Source: CAZWVI01 sp964637165 | GTDB lineage: Bacteria > Planctomycetota > UBA1135 | Assembly: GCA_964637165.1 (NCBI GenBank) | Contig: CAZWVI010000004.1 | Span: 62,001-126,000, forward strand | Length of the DNA stretch: 64,000 nt | Reading direction: 5' to 3' | Shown here: piece after piece, positions 25,000 to 34,117 of the stretch | Layout of the letters: the number at the start of each line of letters is the position of its first letter | Numbering within the stretch: the stretch's first letter is position 1 | Program-made: the position numbers and the translations under genes | The notes under the pieces: model-generated | Databases searched by the model: none | Seen by the model: the letters and a program-made list of their open reading frames with translations, nothing else | What the model was told of the DNA's origin: nothing

Positions 25000-25153
25000 G
25001 TACTAACCTAAAACAATGACCTCGAACAACTTACGCCTCTTTGATTATTTGTAAAAAAAGTGTGACATTGTTTTTTTATTCTTTATGAAATATTTCTCAT
25101 AATTAGATTGTGGCTTTGCTGACTGGTCACAATTGTTTAGTTATGATGTGAGC

Positions 25154-25471
25154 ATGATTTACATAATTCCACTTTTACTTTCCATGCTTCCTGCAATTTC
25201 AATCGGCCAGACTGACACTTGGTGTCCAGCCTTAAGCCCAATGCTAGATGGATCTGGCGGATCGGTTGGCGCAATTGGAGTAACAAGTTTCCGCGCGGGC
25301 AACACGACTTTTGATTTAACCCAAAACGATGTCACTTTCGATACCGTAATTACGGTTGGGTGTGAGCAAGCGGCAATCCCACCTATCTTCTTTTTAGACC
25401 AAAATGGCAACGTCATTGGATTCCAACGATTGTTCTTAATGTGCGTCTCGTGCGAAGAGAGCGGTATTTAA
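25154..25471 (+). CDS. Small secreted protein of unknown function
   Basis: The start at MIYIIPLLLS gives 105 residues with a signal peptide (LLLSMLPAISIG-QTD). An in-frame start seven codons earlier is less likely, since the hydrophobic core begins at the chosen one. The mature part has four Cys (CPALS, VGCEQ, CVSCEE), suggesting disulfides. No family is recognised. It precedes another secreted unknown by 7 bases, so they are probably cotranscribed. Confidence 0.55.
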   Translation: MIYIIPLLLSMLPAISIGQTDTWCPALSPMLDGSGGSVGAIGVTSFRAGNTTFDLTQNDVTFDTVITVGCEQAAIPPIFFLDQNGNVIGFQRLFLMCVSCEESGI

Positions 25472-25478
25472 TAATACT

Positions 25479-26393
25479 ATGAAATTTGCAGCCATTTTTA
25501 TGGTGGTAATTGCCATCACAACTATTCTTTTATTCAATTCTGCTGAAAGCGAAGAGGGTAAGCCGAAAAGCATTGAATTGATTGGCCATGAAGTAACTGG
25601 CACAGATCTAAGCATTGAAGCTCAAACCAAAGAGTCGGCCACACCGACCGTAGCGACTCGAACTAATATCACAACCAAGGAATGGGATGTAGCTGCTCAC
25701 TACATAACAGTCGAGGAGGACGGCAATATGTACAACCTCCGAAACCCCGACAATATGTGGTATCACGATGCCGAAATTTTGGCTATCGTTCAGCAGTTTG
25801 CGGCAGAAGAAATGGCTGGAATTGATGCGCAGCGAAATGCGGCACTTGAAAAAGACCCGGCAAAAGGTCTATTCAAGATAATTGAAGAACGCTTAGCCTT
25901 GAAAGGTGGGACTGCAACTCCGCCGGTCTTAGATAATTTTAATCCTTCAGTATTTAACGGCGTTGATAACGGTACGCGCCTTGAACTTTCAACAATTATT
26001 CAAAACGCCGCAGCGATGCACGATGAATTTCAGACGAGCAAATACCCCTTAGATACCGGCATTCTTGGATTCCAAATGAAATTCAACCCTGAGAGCCTTC
26101 CGCCAACGGTGTTGCTCAACTGCTTTGACGACGAGAAGGCAAAAAGTTTATCGCCTGCTAAACGAGATTTAGCTAACGCTATGTTTTGGGATTACTCCAT
26201 GGCCAAGGCCGAGTTCTTAAGCAATACTCATACCGCAAGAGCCTCCCTGCTTCGAGCTACAGATAGGGCTGGCATTCCTGGGCGACTGGTTAATCCCGAC
26301 GAAGACTGGGTGCACGTTTTTCCAGAAATGGCATGGATGCAAGCTGACACTAACTCATCACAGCAAGCTTATGTCGAGGGGATAAATTCCTAG
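25479..26393 (+). CDS. Secreted or membrane-anchored protein of unknown function
   Basis: The 304-residue protein begins MKFAAIFMVVIAITTILLF, a signal peptide or anchor, followed by charged sequence. It is rich in Glu, Asn and Thr with no family motif that I recognise. KPKSIELIGHEVTGT and SLLRATDRAGIPGRLVNPDEDW are its most distinctive stretches. It lies directly downstream of a smaller secreted gene. The two may form a transcription unit, ending before the asd gene. Confidence 0.55.
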   Translation: MKFAAIFMVVIAITTILLFNSAESEEGKPKSIELIGHEVTGTDLSIEAQTKESATPTVATRTNITTKEWDVAAHYITVEEDGNMYNLRNPDNMWYHDAEILAIVQQFAAEEMAGIDAQRNAALEKDPAKGLFKIIEERLALKGGTATPPVLDNFNPSVFNGVDNGTRLELSTIIQNAAAMHDEFQTSKYPLDTGILGFQMKFNPESLPPTVLLNCFDDEKAKSLSPAKRDLANAMFWDYSMAKAEFLSNTHTARASLLRATDRAGIPGRLVNPDEDWVHVFPEMAWMQADTNSSQQAYVEGINS

Positions 26394-26431
26394 TCGATTA
26401 AAAAACGCGGCGCAGGATTAAACTTTGGCCT

Positions 26432-27358
26432 GTGAACAGGCCCTCCCCATTGGTTGTTGGCATAGTTGGGTCCCGCGGTTTAGTGGGCTCGACTTTGCTT
26501 GAACTCTTAAACGAGCGGGGATTCCCAATTTCTGAGTTGCGGCGGATTTCAGTTCAGGATAAATCCATATCCTTTGAAGGCGTTGATTTGGTCTTTCTTG
26601 CCTGCAGTGATGACCGCGCACGTGAATTAGCGCCACAAGCAGTCAAACAAGGTGCACTAGCAATTGATCTGTCCGGAGCATGGCGACTGGACTCAAGTGT
26701 TCCATTAGTTGTTCCAGAGATAAACTCCGCCGATTTAGCAAAGCACCGAGGAATTATTTCTTCACCAAATTGCACTGTTCCAGCTTTAGCAATATGCCTA
26801 AAAGCTATTGCAAAACTATCTACTCCAACTGATGTAGTCGTCACCACCTTGCAGTCGGCCAGCGGTTCGGGGAATGCCGGACTCCAACAACTTCATAGTG
26901 GTGAACACGGTGAGGCCTTCCCCCACCCCTTAAACAACAATATCCTTCCACAGTGCGAATCATTTCTCGGAAATGGATTCACTACCGAAGAAGAAAAACT
27001 GTTATTTGAAACTCGCAAATTATTAAATATGCCCGAGTTAAATATCACCATGACTTGCGTAAGAGTTCCAGTGGAAGTTGGCCATTCGGCTACCGTATTA
27101 GTTAACACCGCCGACAAACTTAATGTGAATCAAGTTGAAGCGGCGCTCGCTGAATTTTCTGGAATAGATTTATTCTGCAACAACACCTATCCAACTCCCT
27201 TAAGTAACAACCCAAGTAAAGTTAATATTGGTCGCGTGCGCATTGAACATTTCGGCAAACGAATTTGGTTATGGCAAGTTTCAAACAACCTTTATAAAGG
27301 TGGCGCATTGAATGCTATTCAAATTGCTGAAGAGTTATTAAAACAGGGATTTGTATAA
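26432..27358 (+). CDS. asd: Aspartate-semialdehyde dehydrogenase
   Basis: This enzyme makes aspartate semialdehyde for lysine/diaminopimelate, threonine and methionine. The GTG-started 308-residue protein has the Rossmann start VVGIVGSRGLVGSTLLELL, the catalytic cysteine in SSPNCTVPALA, the QSASGSGNAG loop, and RVPVEVGHSATVLV in the dimerisation/catalytic domain. It is slightly short for the family (~335 residues). Together with the ATP-grasp ligase 28 bases downstream, it may belong to peptidoglycan precursor supply. The link is positional only. Confidence 0.93.
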   Translation: MNRPSPLVVGIVGSRGLVGSTLLELLNERGFPISELRRISVQDKSISFEGVDLVFLACSDDRARELAPQAVKQGALAIDLSGAWRLDSSVPLVVPEINSADLAKHRGIISSPNCTVPALAICLKAIAKLSTPTDVVVTTLQSASGSGNAGLQQLHSGEHGEAFPHPLNNNILPQCESFLGNGFTTEEEKLLFETRKLLNMPELNITMTCVRVPVEVGHSATVLVNTADKLNVNQVEAALAEFSGIDLFCNNTYPTPLSNNPSKVNIGRVRIEHFGKRIWLWQVSNNLYKGGALNAIQIAEELLKQGFV

Positions 27359-27386
27359 AATTTAACTTTTACACTACAATACAAGT

Positions 27387-28370
27387 GTGAAAGTTTGTCT
27401 GTTAACCAATCAAGCAATCGACTCGCCCGACTTTCCAGTTGATGACTGGAAGTGCGATCCTCGCCCATTCTTACCCGAAGCGGACTGGACACTTGGATAC
27501 TTGGACGGTAAAGAAACTTCAATTGAAAGAGTTGAATCTTTGGTGGCCGAAGGTTTTGATTTGTTTTTCAACTTGTGTGACGGTTGTGCTTGTGAAGATG
27601 ACAACCCTGGCATTGAAGTCGTAGAGACACTTGAACGGCTAGGACAACCATACACCGGTGCCAACCCTGAATTCTGGGAGCCGACCCGCGAAAAAACTAA
27701 AGAGGTTTGCCTGGAACTTGGCATCAACACCCCAGCTTGGGCGCGAGTCGGCGAAGAAGAGCCGCTTGACCACGTAATGGCACAGTTGAATTTCCCAATG
27801 TTTGTTAAACATTACAGCAGTTATGCAAGCATCGACATTAGCCGGCATTCAAAAGTCACCACCGAAGCCGGCCTCTGGCGCCAGGTTAATAAGATAATTG
27901 GCAAGCATGGGGCCGCCTTAATTGAAGAATTTATTGAAGGTGACGAGTGTACGGTATTGGTTGCGGAAAACCCACAAGATCCCGAACACCCAATCGCCTT
28001 CACCCCTATCAAGTATCACTTCCCCAAAGGCGACACCTTTAAGCACGAATCCTTAAAGTGGGACGAGAAGGATTTTGTCGGGCTAAGCACTTCACCTGTG
28101 CAAGACCCAGTGCTGGCCGCACGTTTGCGCAAAGAATCGGCGGCGCTCTTTAAAGGCTTAAATGGTGTTGGCTTTGCTCGTTGCGACATCCGCGTAGCAA
28201 AAGACGGTACACCTTATATGTTAGAGATAAACGCTAATTGCGGAATCTACTACCCATCAGACGCTGCCGGCAGTGCCGACTTTATTCTTGCCAATGACCC
28301 AGTTGGGCACCACGGCTTCACGAAGTTGTTAGTCGATGCGGCAATCGCTCGCCACCAGCGCCGAGCATAA
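27387..28370 (+). CDS. ATP-grasp ligase, D-Ala-D-Ala ligase-like
   Basis: A GTG-started, 327-residue ATP-grasp protein. The N-terminal domain (MKVCLLTNQAID) is Ddl-like, the Lys in FPMFVKHYSS and the EEFIEGDECTV segment fit the ATP-grasp fold, and the C-terminal metal-binding region reads ARCDIRVAKDGTPYMLEINANCGIYYPS. A typical Ddl ends in E-V-N-T-x-P-G, whereas this has EINANCG, so D-Ala-D-Ala formation is not assured. Another carboxylate-amine ligase reaction is possible. It follows asd in the same direction. Confidence 0.75.
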   Translation: MKVCLLTNQAIDSPDFPVDDWKCDPRPFLPEADWTLGYLDGKETSIERVESLVAEGFDLFFNLCDGCACEDDNPGIEVVETLERLGQPYTGANPEFWEPTREKTKEVCLELGINTPAWARVGEEEPLDHVMAQLNFPMFVKHYSSYASIDISRHSKVTTEAGLWRQVNKIIGKHGAALIEEFIEGDECTVLVAENPQDPEHPIAFTPIKYHFPKGDTFKHESLKWDEKDFVGLSTSPVQDPVLAARLRKESAALFKGLNGVGFARCDIRVAKDGTPYMLEINANCGIYYPSDAAGSADFILANDPVGHHGFTKLLVDAAIARHQRRA

Positions 28371-28485
28371 ATCGGGACGCCAAAGAATATTCTAAATCCA
28401 CTAGCAACAGGGTGTCGGATTGAAACTCAATCGACTCGCTTAAATTATTTTTTGTGGGCAAGTTTAATCAGATTCTGGGCTGCAC

Positions 28486-28520
28486 AAAAAAACACCGCTG
28501 CTTCAGAAGAAACAGCGGTG
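28486..28520 (-). terminator. Rho-independent terminator of the octahaem/cyt b/Rieske operon
   Basis: On the minus strand CACCGCTG and CAGCGGTG form an 8-bp GC-rich stem with a 12-base loop, followed by a run of seven T. It lies 21 bases after the stop codon of the octahaem cytochrome gene, as expected for an intrinsic terminator. Confidence 0.9.
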
Positions 28521-28541
28521 CCAAAGGAGGAAAAAACTGGT

Positions 28542-30161
28542 TTACTTGTCGAATTCGAACTCTTGTTCAGCCTTCTTCTCAGTGAACCATTTATGTTCTG
28601 GACGATCCAGAATATCCTTAATTAAAGTGCGAATTTGTTCGGCACCTTGAACATTACCATGATGTTCTGCTTCTTCGGCCATTTCTTCTGCTTGCGGTAG
28701 AAGTTCTAAGTAGAAGCGTTCGGCAACTTCATACAAACCATGCCAGTGGGTGTAGTCAGGAGCCATCATTGCTGCACCGTGACGAGCGCGACGACCCTCA
28801 TGGTGCCAGAGGTAGAACCATGTCCATTCAATTTCCTCATCAAACATTGCAGCAGTTCTTACGTTGGCAGTCTTTAATAGACCCATCAACTTCAAGCCTG
28901 GCTTAGCAAACTTTTCGTTGTACAAAGTAATCAAGTCATCGTACTGATCATAAAAACCACTTACATAGTTCTTTGAGTGACAGTTACGACAAACATCCTT
29001 CATGCGGTTGCGTTTGTTTTGCCAGCTATCGCCGCCGTCGGCAAGCCTGGCGCCGCGTACGGCAGGGTCAAGATCCTTAATCAACTTGTTGTCCTTGTCG
29101 GTATCCATAACCAACGAGGCCGGTGGGCGGTTGGTCCATGAAATCCGCATACCTGGATCGTGAGTAATCTTGCCGCCATTGTTCTTGTTGCCTGACATGT
29201 GGCAAGTCGCACAAGTTGGCGCAGCGTTGTAGTCTTCACCCAACACCCAACTTTCACTATCCAAATTCAATTCATCCTTCATGTCACGATAAGCAATACC
29301 GTGTTTGGATTCTTCGTACACCTCTTTCTGGGGGTGGTCAGGACCGAGGTGACACTTGCCGCAGTTTTCCGGTTGGCGGGCGCGACGACGAGAAAAATCG
29401 TGGCGACTGTGACAGGCGGAGCACGAACCCTTGGAGCCGTCCAAGTTAAAGCGCCCAATACCGGTGTTAGGCCAGCCGTCCTTAGCCAAAATTGGCATGC
29501 CTTCAGCGTCGCGCTTAATTAATGCAACTGCCGCCATGTTGGTTGGCTTGCCATTCTTATCTGGCAACAATTCGTCCATGGTAATAAGACTGCCATCAGT
29601 GCCTTCAAGCGCAACCTTCGAACCATGGCATTGCTTACAGCCAAGGTTAACTAAACCATAACCATAAACTTGGTCGCGGTCGGGACGGCCAGGAGTCGGT
29701 GAGTGTGGATTAAATTCACCACGCATTCCTTCAACGACTTCCGCCAAACGGTTGTCCAAAGAAGCGAGAATGCTACCTGCCTTCGAGTGGTGCGAGGCGG
29801 CGAACTCTTCGTTTTCCTCTGGGTGACATTGCGCGCAATCCATTGGGGTCACAATTGTCGCGATGGTGTAGCCCTCGTGATGGAATGAATCGACATCATC
29901 TTCGGCGGCGGCGTGACACTCGTAGCAACCAACACCTTTTTCAGCGTGAGTTGAACCGGTCCAGTGATCTACAATTCCAGGAGATTCGTTAGCGTGACAT
30001 TCAACGCAGCGTTGGCTGTCGGCGGGAACTGCAACATGAGCTTTATCAAGACCAGCTTCCTGGCGCTTACGTGCAACTTCCATGCTCTGGACAAAAAGTA
30101 GTGATGCCAAGAAAGCGGCACCAAGAATGGCGATGATGAATTTTTTGGTTGTGAGACTCAT
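28542..30161 (-). CDS. Octahaem c-type cytochrome, hydroxylamine oxidoreductase (HAO) family
   Basis: The 539-residue protein has a single N-terminal membrane helix (residues 8-24) and eight CxxCH haem sites, at about 52, 79, 109, 175, 247, 267, 317 and 391. The region WHHEGRRARHG...APDYTHWHG (452-475) resembles the HAO C-terminal segment, where a conserved Tyr crosslinks to the P460 haem; here Tyr470 is a candidate. The family contains hydroxylamine and hydrazine oxidases and also reductive or other paralogues, so the substrate is unknown. It is the third gene of an operon with cytochrome b and Rieske genes, ending at a clear terminator. Confidence 0.88.
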   Translation of the reverse strand: MSLTTKKFIIAILGAAFLASLLFVQSMEVARKRQEAGLDKAHVAVPADSQRCVECHANESPGIVDHWTGSTHAEKGVGCYECHAAAEDDVDSFHHEGYTIATIVTPMDCAQCHPEENEEFAASHHSKAGSILASLDNRLAEVVEGMRGEFNPHSPTPGRPDRDQVYGYGLVNLGCKQCHGSKVALEGTDGSLITMDELLPDKNGKPTNMAAVALIKRDAEGMPILAKDGWPNTGIGRFNLDGSKGSCSACHSRHDFSRRRARQPENCGKCHLGPDHPQKEVYEESKHGIAYRDMKDELNLDSESWVLGEDYNAAPTCATCHMSGNKNNGGKITHDPGMRISWTNRPPASLVMDTDKDNKLIKDLDPAVRGARLADGGDSWQNKRNRMKDVCRNCHSKNYVSGFYDQYDDLITLYNEKFAKPGLKLMGLLKTANVRTAAMFDEEIEWTWFYLWHHEGRRARHGAAMMAPDYTHWHGLYEVAERFYLELLPQAEEMAEEAEHHGNVQGAEQIRTLIKDILDRPEHKWFTEKKAEQEFEFDK

Positions 30162-30186
30162 GTCAATGTTCTCCGAAGGCGGGAGC

Positions 30187-31233
30187 TTAGTGGGCTACGG
30201 CCGCCTCCCAGACGGTCATTCCAATGATTACGATTACACCTGCAATACCAACCCAAACGCTGAATTCACTGTTTGGACGTGTTTTGCGCACCTTCGCATC
30301 AACGAAGGGCCAGAACACCATCAAGAACAAAATCAGTCCAGTTGAAAGGATGGCGGTGGTTTCTGGGAAGATCTTCAACCAGCGGAAAGCAACGTAGAAG
30401 AACCACTCAGGCTTGATTACTTCAGGAGTAACCAACGGATTAGCTTTAGGACCCATCTCGGCTGGCAGGACAACCGCGAGAGTACAAAGTAGGACCATCA
30501 GTGATAGTCCGAGAATCAATTCGGTAAAGAGGTGATCGGGGAAGAAGTTGAAGTGCTTTTCTTTTTCTTCAGGCTCGTCGTCAAACTTGAGTTCGGAGAC
30601 TCCTTGAATGCGAATAACCGTTATGTGCAAGAACACCAACATTCCAAGCAGCGCCGGCAAAACTGCAGCGTGCAAGATAAAGAATCGAGATAAGGTGTTT
30701 TCGTTATAGCCATCACCACCTAGCAACATGTTTTTCATGAAGCCACCGATGAAGGGCACGTTCTCGGAAATGTTAGCGCCAACTGTTGCTCCCCAGAATG
30801 AAAGCTGTTCATACACCAAGCTATAACCGGTAAAGCCAATCGCTAAAGTGATAACCAACATCATCATGCCAATCATCCAATTTATTTCGCGCGGCTTGCG
30901 ATAGGCACCGGTGAAAAACACCCGCATCTGGTGGAGAATTACTGCGGCAATCATTAAGGTTGCCGCCCACTTGTGGAGGCTGCGAATGAACCAACCGTAT
31001 GCGGCTTCATCGGTGATGTACCCGACTGATTCCCAAGCGGTCGCTGGCGCTGCTTTGTAATAAAACGCCAACATGATGCCGGTAATTATTTGCACCACAA
31101 ACAAATAGGCCGGAGTTCCGCCAAGTGCGAACCACCAACGTTTCATGTGATTTGGAACTGGCTCATTTGACAGTTCGCGAAGTTGGTCGCCGTCAACTGG
31201 AATTCGATCTTTAATCCAAGCGCTAAAACCCAT
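30187..31233 (-). CDS. Cytochrome b of a bc-type complex
   Basis: The 348-residue membrane protein combines the cytochrome b N-terminal domain with part of the C-terminal domain. The four haem-ligand histidines are expected in SLHKWAATLMIAAVILHQMR and in FFILHAAVLPALLGMLVFLH. KPEWFFYVAFRWLKIFPE carries the PEWxF-type motif of the Qo site. It lies between the Rieske gene (8 bases upstream) and the octahaem cytochrome gene (25 bases downstream), in the pattern of a quinol-oxidising bc-type complex with the octahaem protein as electron partner. Confidence 0.94.
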   Translation of the reverse strand: MGFSAWIKDRIPVDGDQLRELSNEPVPNHMKRWWFALGGTPAYLFVVQIITGIMLAFYYKAAPATAWESVGYITDEAAYGWFIRSLHKWAATLMIAAVILHQMRVFFTGAYRKPREINWMIGMMMLVITLAIGFTGYSLVYEQLSFWGATVGANISENVPFIGGFMKNMLLGGDGYNENTLSRFFILHAAVLPALLGMLVFLHITVIRIQGVSELKFDDEPEEKEKHFNFFPDHLFTELILGLSLMVLLCTLAVVLPAEMGPKANPLVTPEVIKPEWFFYVAFRWLKIFPETTAILSTGLILFLMVFWPFVDAKVRKTRPNSEFSVWVGIAGVIVIIGMTVWEAAVAH

Positions 31234-31241
31234 GATTCCCC

Positions 31242-31748
31242 TTAGGCAATGCCTTCAATGGCAACTTCGATGAACAATAATCCGTTCTCAACTTTGAGCG
31301 GGAAACGGGCGAGTGATTGGCCGGCATCGGCTGGCGGGCCAGAAACCCCTTGACCATCTGGTGAAAAAACCCCGTTATGGCAAGGGCAGAAAAAACGATT
31401 GTTGTGTGCTTCCCAACTAACTTTACAGCCAAGGTGTGGGCAGGTGCTGGATAGTGCTATGAAAGAATCTGATTCGGTGCCAGGGCCTTGTCGTGCAACC
31501 ACCACCGTTTCACCACTTGGCGCGTGGTAGTTCATTGCCTGACCGCGGCCAAGGCGCGCGACTTGAGCAACATACTGCCAACGCTTAGCTGCTGGTTTTG
31601 CTGGATAAAGAAAACGACCTGCGACCGCGCCGCAAGAACCATAGCCGGCGATTAAGCCGCCAAGCATGGCTAAAGAGGAAGCTCTACTAATGAAGCTTCG
31701 ACGTTCTTGATCGTCTGGTTTTGTTCCGTCCACGCGCTCTTCAGTCAT
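31242..31748 (-). CDS. Rieske [2Fe-2S] iron-sulfur protein
   Basis: The 168-residue protein has an N-terminal segment with a twin-arginine-like motif (RRSFISRASSLAMLGGLIAGYG) and then a membrane anchor. The cluster-binding boxes are CPHLGCKV and CPCHNGVFSPDGQ, with GPPADAG following. Electrons from quinol at cytochrome b would pass through it. It is the first gene of the three-gene operon that ends with the octahaem cytochrome. The sulfatase-like lipoprotein gene upstream is separated by about 107 bases. Confidence 0.95.
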   Translation of the reverse strand: MTEERVDGTKPDDQERRSFISRASSLAMLGGLIAGYGSCGAVAGRFLYPAKPAAKRWQYVAQVARLGRGQAMNYHAPSGETVVVARQGPGTESDSFIALSSTCPHLGCKVSWEAHNNRFFCPCHNGVFSPDGQGVSGPPADAGQSLARFPLKVENGLLFIEVAIEGIA

Positions 31749-31854
31749 GGTAATTAATTACAAGGATGGCCAAATAGCCAATGCACATTATTAAACCCAT
31801 GACGACTCCATGACAAGTCTTAATTGCCTCAATTATGTAATTACCTGAATTAAC

Positions 31855-33291
31855 TTACTCTTCTTCGAAGTCGGTGTAGCCTAGAGCATTCAAATCTTCC
31901 GACAAGTCAGCATTCAACACCCCGCTCAGGGCTTCTGGTGCTAATTCTTCATCCAAACCGCGTGCGCCTTCACGCCAATCCTTATAACGAGCAATTAGCC
32001 CGTCCAACAACTCGCGATACTGAGCGGCGGACTCCTCGTTACTCATCAGGTTTTTACGCTCCTTGGGGTCAGCCGCCAAGTTGTACAACTTCGCCGAGGC
32101 GCGGCCGTCGTCTTCTTGCTTTAGCACCACCTTCCATTCTTTATCGAAACGGAAACTCAAGCGGTTTAGGTGCATCGACAAGCGGAAGCGTTCTGCTCCA
32201 AAGGAACCACTACCCTCTACTAAGGGCATGAGACTTTGACCTTGAATTCCGTTTGGTGCGGGAATTTTTAGATAATCCAAAACCGTCGGCAGAACGTCAA
32301 CCAGCATTACCGGGTCAGGAATTTTGGTGCCGGCATACTTGCCACCTGGGAAACGGACCATCAGCGGCACGTGCAATTGCTCTTCCCACATGGTGTTGTG
32401 TCCAATGTAGCGGTGTTCGCCAAGGTTTTCACCATGATCGGATACAACGACGATCATGGCCTTATTCAAGACACCATCTTTATCCAACATGCCCAAAAAA
32501 CGACCTAACATTTCATCGGTCATCGATACGCCGGCATCATACATTGCATTTAAGTAATTAATATCTGCGGCATCAATGTCGCCAGTAAGAAACTCCTTAA
32601 AATCTTCTTGGCCGCACATTTCATTTAACTTGGCATCACCTTCGTACCAATCGCCATAACGCTGGCGAAACTCATCACCTGGCCAGTATGGGCAATGGAT
32701 ATCGTAAGTGTGTAAAAACATGAAGAAGGGATTGACTTCGATTTTTTGCTGTTGGTACCACTGGTCGGCGCGCGGCAAAATCGCGTGAAGTCCGCGACGA
32801 TTACTTTCCGCAAGTCCATCGTAGCTATCCATATATTCATCAAAGCCTGCGTTAAACCCAAGCGAGCCACTTACAAAACCGCCGCCGGTAAAAGCGCCGG
32901 TGTTGTAGCCATTGTCTTTTAGGATTTCGGCCATGCTAAATGGCGACTTCACATAACTACCCATAGTGTGGCGGTGGCGAGTCGGAAACATTCCGGTAAA
33001 TAAGCTCCGGTGGCTTGGACCAGTGTTACTTGATTGTGTTATGCAATCGGTAAACACCACCGATTGACTAGCCAATTTATCTAAAGCTGGGCTATTCGGA
33101 TTCCGCGAACCCATGAAGCCCAAGCGGTCGGCGCGGCAGGTGTCCAGTGAAATCAAAATCACTGGCGGAGATGATGCCGGGCCGCCTTCGGTAGCCCCCG
33201 AGCCGTAATCAGAAACACCTTCACCACAAGAACTTACAAGCATTGCGCCAACTGCCGCAATCCCACTAAGGAGCCAATTCGAAGAATCCAT
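31855..33291 (-). CDS. Sulfatase-like lipoprotein (alkaline phosphatase superfamily)
   Basis: The 478-residue protein has a lipobox (Cys22 in LVSSC after a hydrophobic start), so it is an exported lipoprotein. The sulfatase-type domain has LISLDTCRADRLGFMG, the nucleophile motif NTGPSHRSLFTG (Thr90), HTYDIHCPYWP and SDHGENLGEHRYIGH. As in the two genes at the left end, the nucleophile is Thr and not formylglycine-forming Cys, and the usual CxPSR Arg is replaced by His. Hydrolase or transferase activity is open. It is not in an obvious operon. Confidence 0.83.
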   Translation of the reverse strand: MDSSNWLLSGIAAVGAMLVSSCGEGVSDYGSGATEGGPASSPPVILISLDTCRADRLGFMGSRNPNSPALDKLASQSVVFTDCITQSSNTGPSHRSLFTGMFPTRHRHTMGSYVKSPFSMAEILKDNGYNTGAFTGGGFVSGSLGFNAGFDEYMDSYDGLAESNRRGLHAILPRADQWYQQQKIEVNPFFMFLHTYDIHCPYWPGDEFRQRYGDWYEGDAKLNEMCGQEDFKEFLTGDIDAADINYLNAMYDAGVSMTDEMLGRFLGMLDKDGVLNKAMIVVVSDHGENLGEHRYIGHNTMWEEQLHVPLMVRFPGGKYAGTKIPDPVMLVDVLPTVLDYLKIPAPNGIQGQSLMPLVEGSGSFGAERFRLSMHLNRLSFRFDKEWKVVLKQEDDGRASAKLYNLAADPKERKNLMSNEESAAQYRELLDGLIARYKDWREGARGLDEELAPEALSGVLNADLSEDLNALGYTDFEEE

Positions 33292-33395
33292 TCAATTATT
33301 TTAACGCTGCCAACGACCTTCCTTGTAACAATGTGGTCTCCTAATTGTGAGTGCTCAATTTCTTAATTTGGGTACCCCTAAACACTTCAATAATA

Positions 33396-34117
33396 ATGAA
33401 AAAAATATCCTTCCTATTAATTTTTACTGGTCTTTGCGTCATGGTTTTTTTAGTAAATGAACCAATTGAGCAAACTGAAGATTTTACTGCCATACCACCA
33501 CAGCAAATACCAGATTCCATAGAGCTGGCTGAACTGTCAGAAGAGGAGGCGATTGCCTTGGCGAAAGCCATCAGGACTGAAGAAATTAGCAATACTGAGT
33601 CCACCACCAAACTTGCTTCCAGCATCTGGATTCGAGAAGGAAATGCCTTAAAAATGGACCCAAGCCTAAAGTGGTGCCTCGATGACGAACTTCTAAATAA
33701 GGTACTTAGTGAATTAGAGACTATGTACTGGGAGGAAGTTCAGTGGCGTGAAGATTACACAGGTGTGAGCAAACTTGGAGGTCCAGAGTCCATCGCCAAT
33801 GCAGCAATTTATCTTGCTGATGATGGCCTATTGGATTCGGAGAGACTCCGCTCATGGGTAACAAACGAATTGTGGATTATGTCCAGGATAGCTTAAGAAA
33901 CAACCCTAGCGAATATCCCGTTGAATATATGCTCGCGGATTTAAACGGTGGCATTACGCCAACTCTTTCAACTAATCAGACCGCAAGAATTGCCGCCATG
34001 CGCGACAGCTTTCTTCGGGAAACTGTTGGCATGGAAGTGAAATGAAAGCGTGGGAGCGCCATAGATGATTATCGCTTCCAACTCGAACAATATCTTCGTC
34101 AGGAAGGTGTGCTCTAG
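33396..34117 (+). pseudogene. Broken secreted-protein gene (frameshift plus in-frame TGA)
   Basis: The gene starts MKKISFLLIFTGLCVMVFL, a signal peptide or anchor, with an acidic region (AELSEEEAIALAKA) and WCLDDELLNKVLSELE. Its frame ends at 33896. Coding-like sequence continues in the -1 frame (GNKRIVDYVQDSLRNNPSEYPVEYM...), is interrupted by TGA at 34043-34045, and continues in frame to 34117 (AIDDYRFQLEQYLRQEGVL). I read this as one degraded gene and not as two or three genes. The function is unknown. It ends overlapping the convergent oxidoreductase stop. Confidence 0.55.

Noticed and set aside
25107..25133. ATTGTG/CACAAT inverted repeat upstream of the small secreted gene
   Set aside because: Six-base arms in AT-rich DNA are expected by chance, so no operator is claimed.
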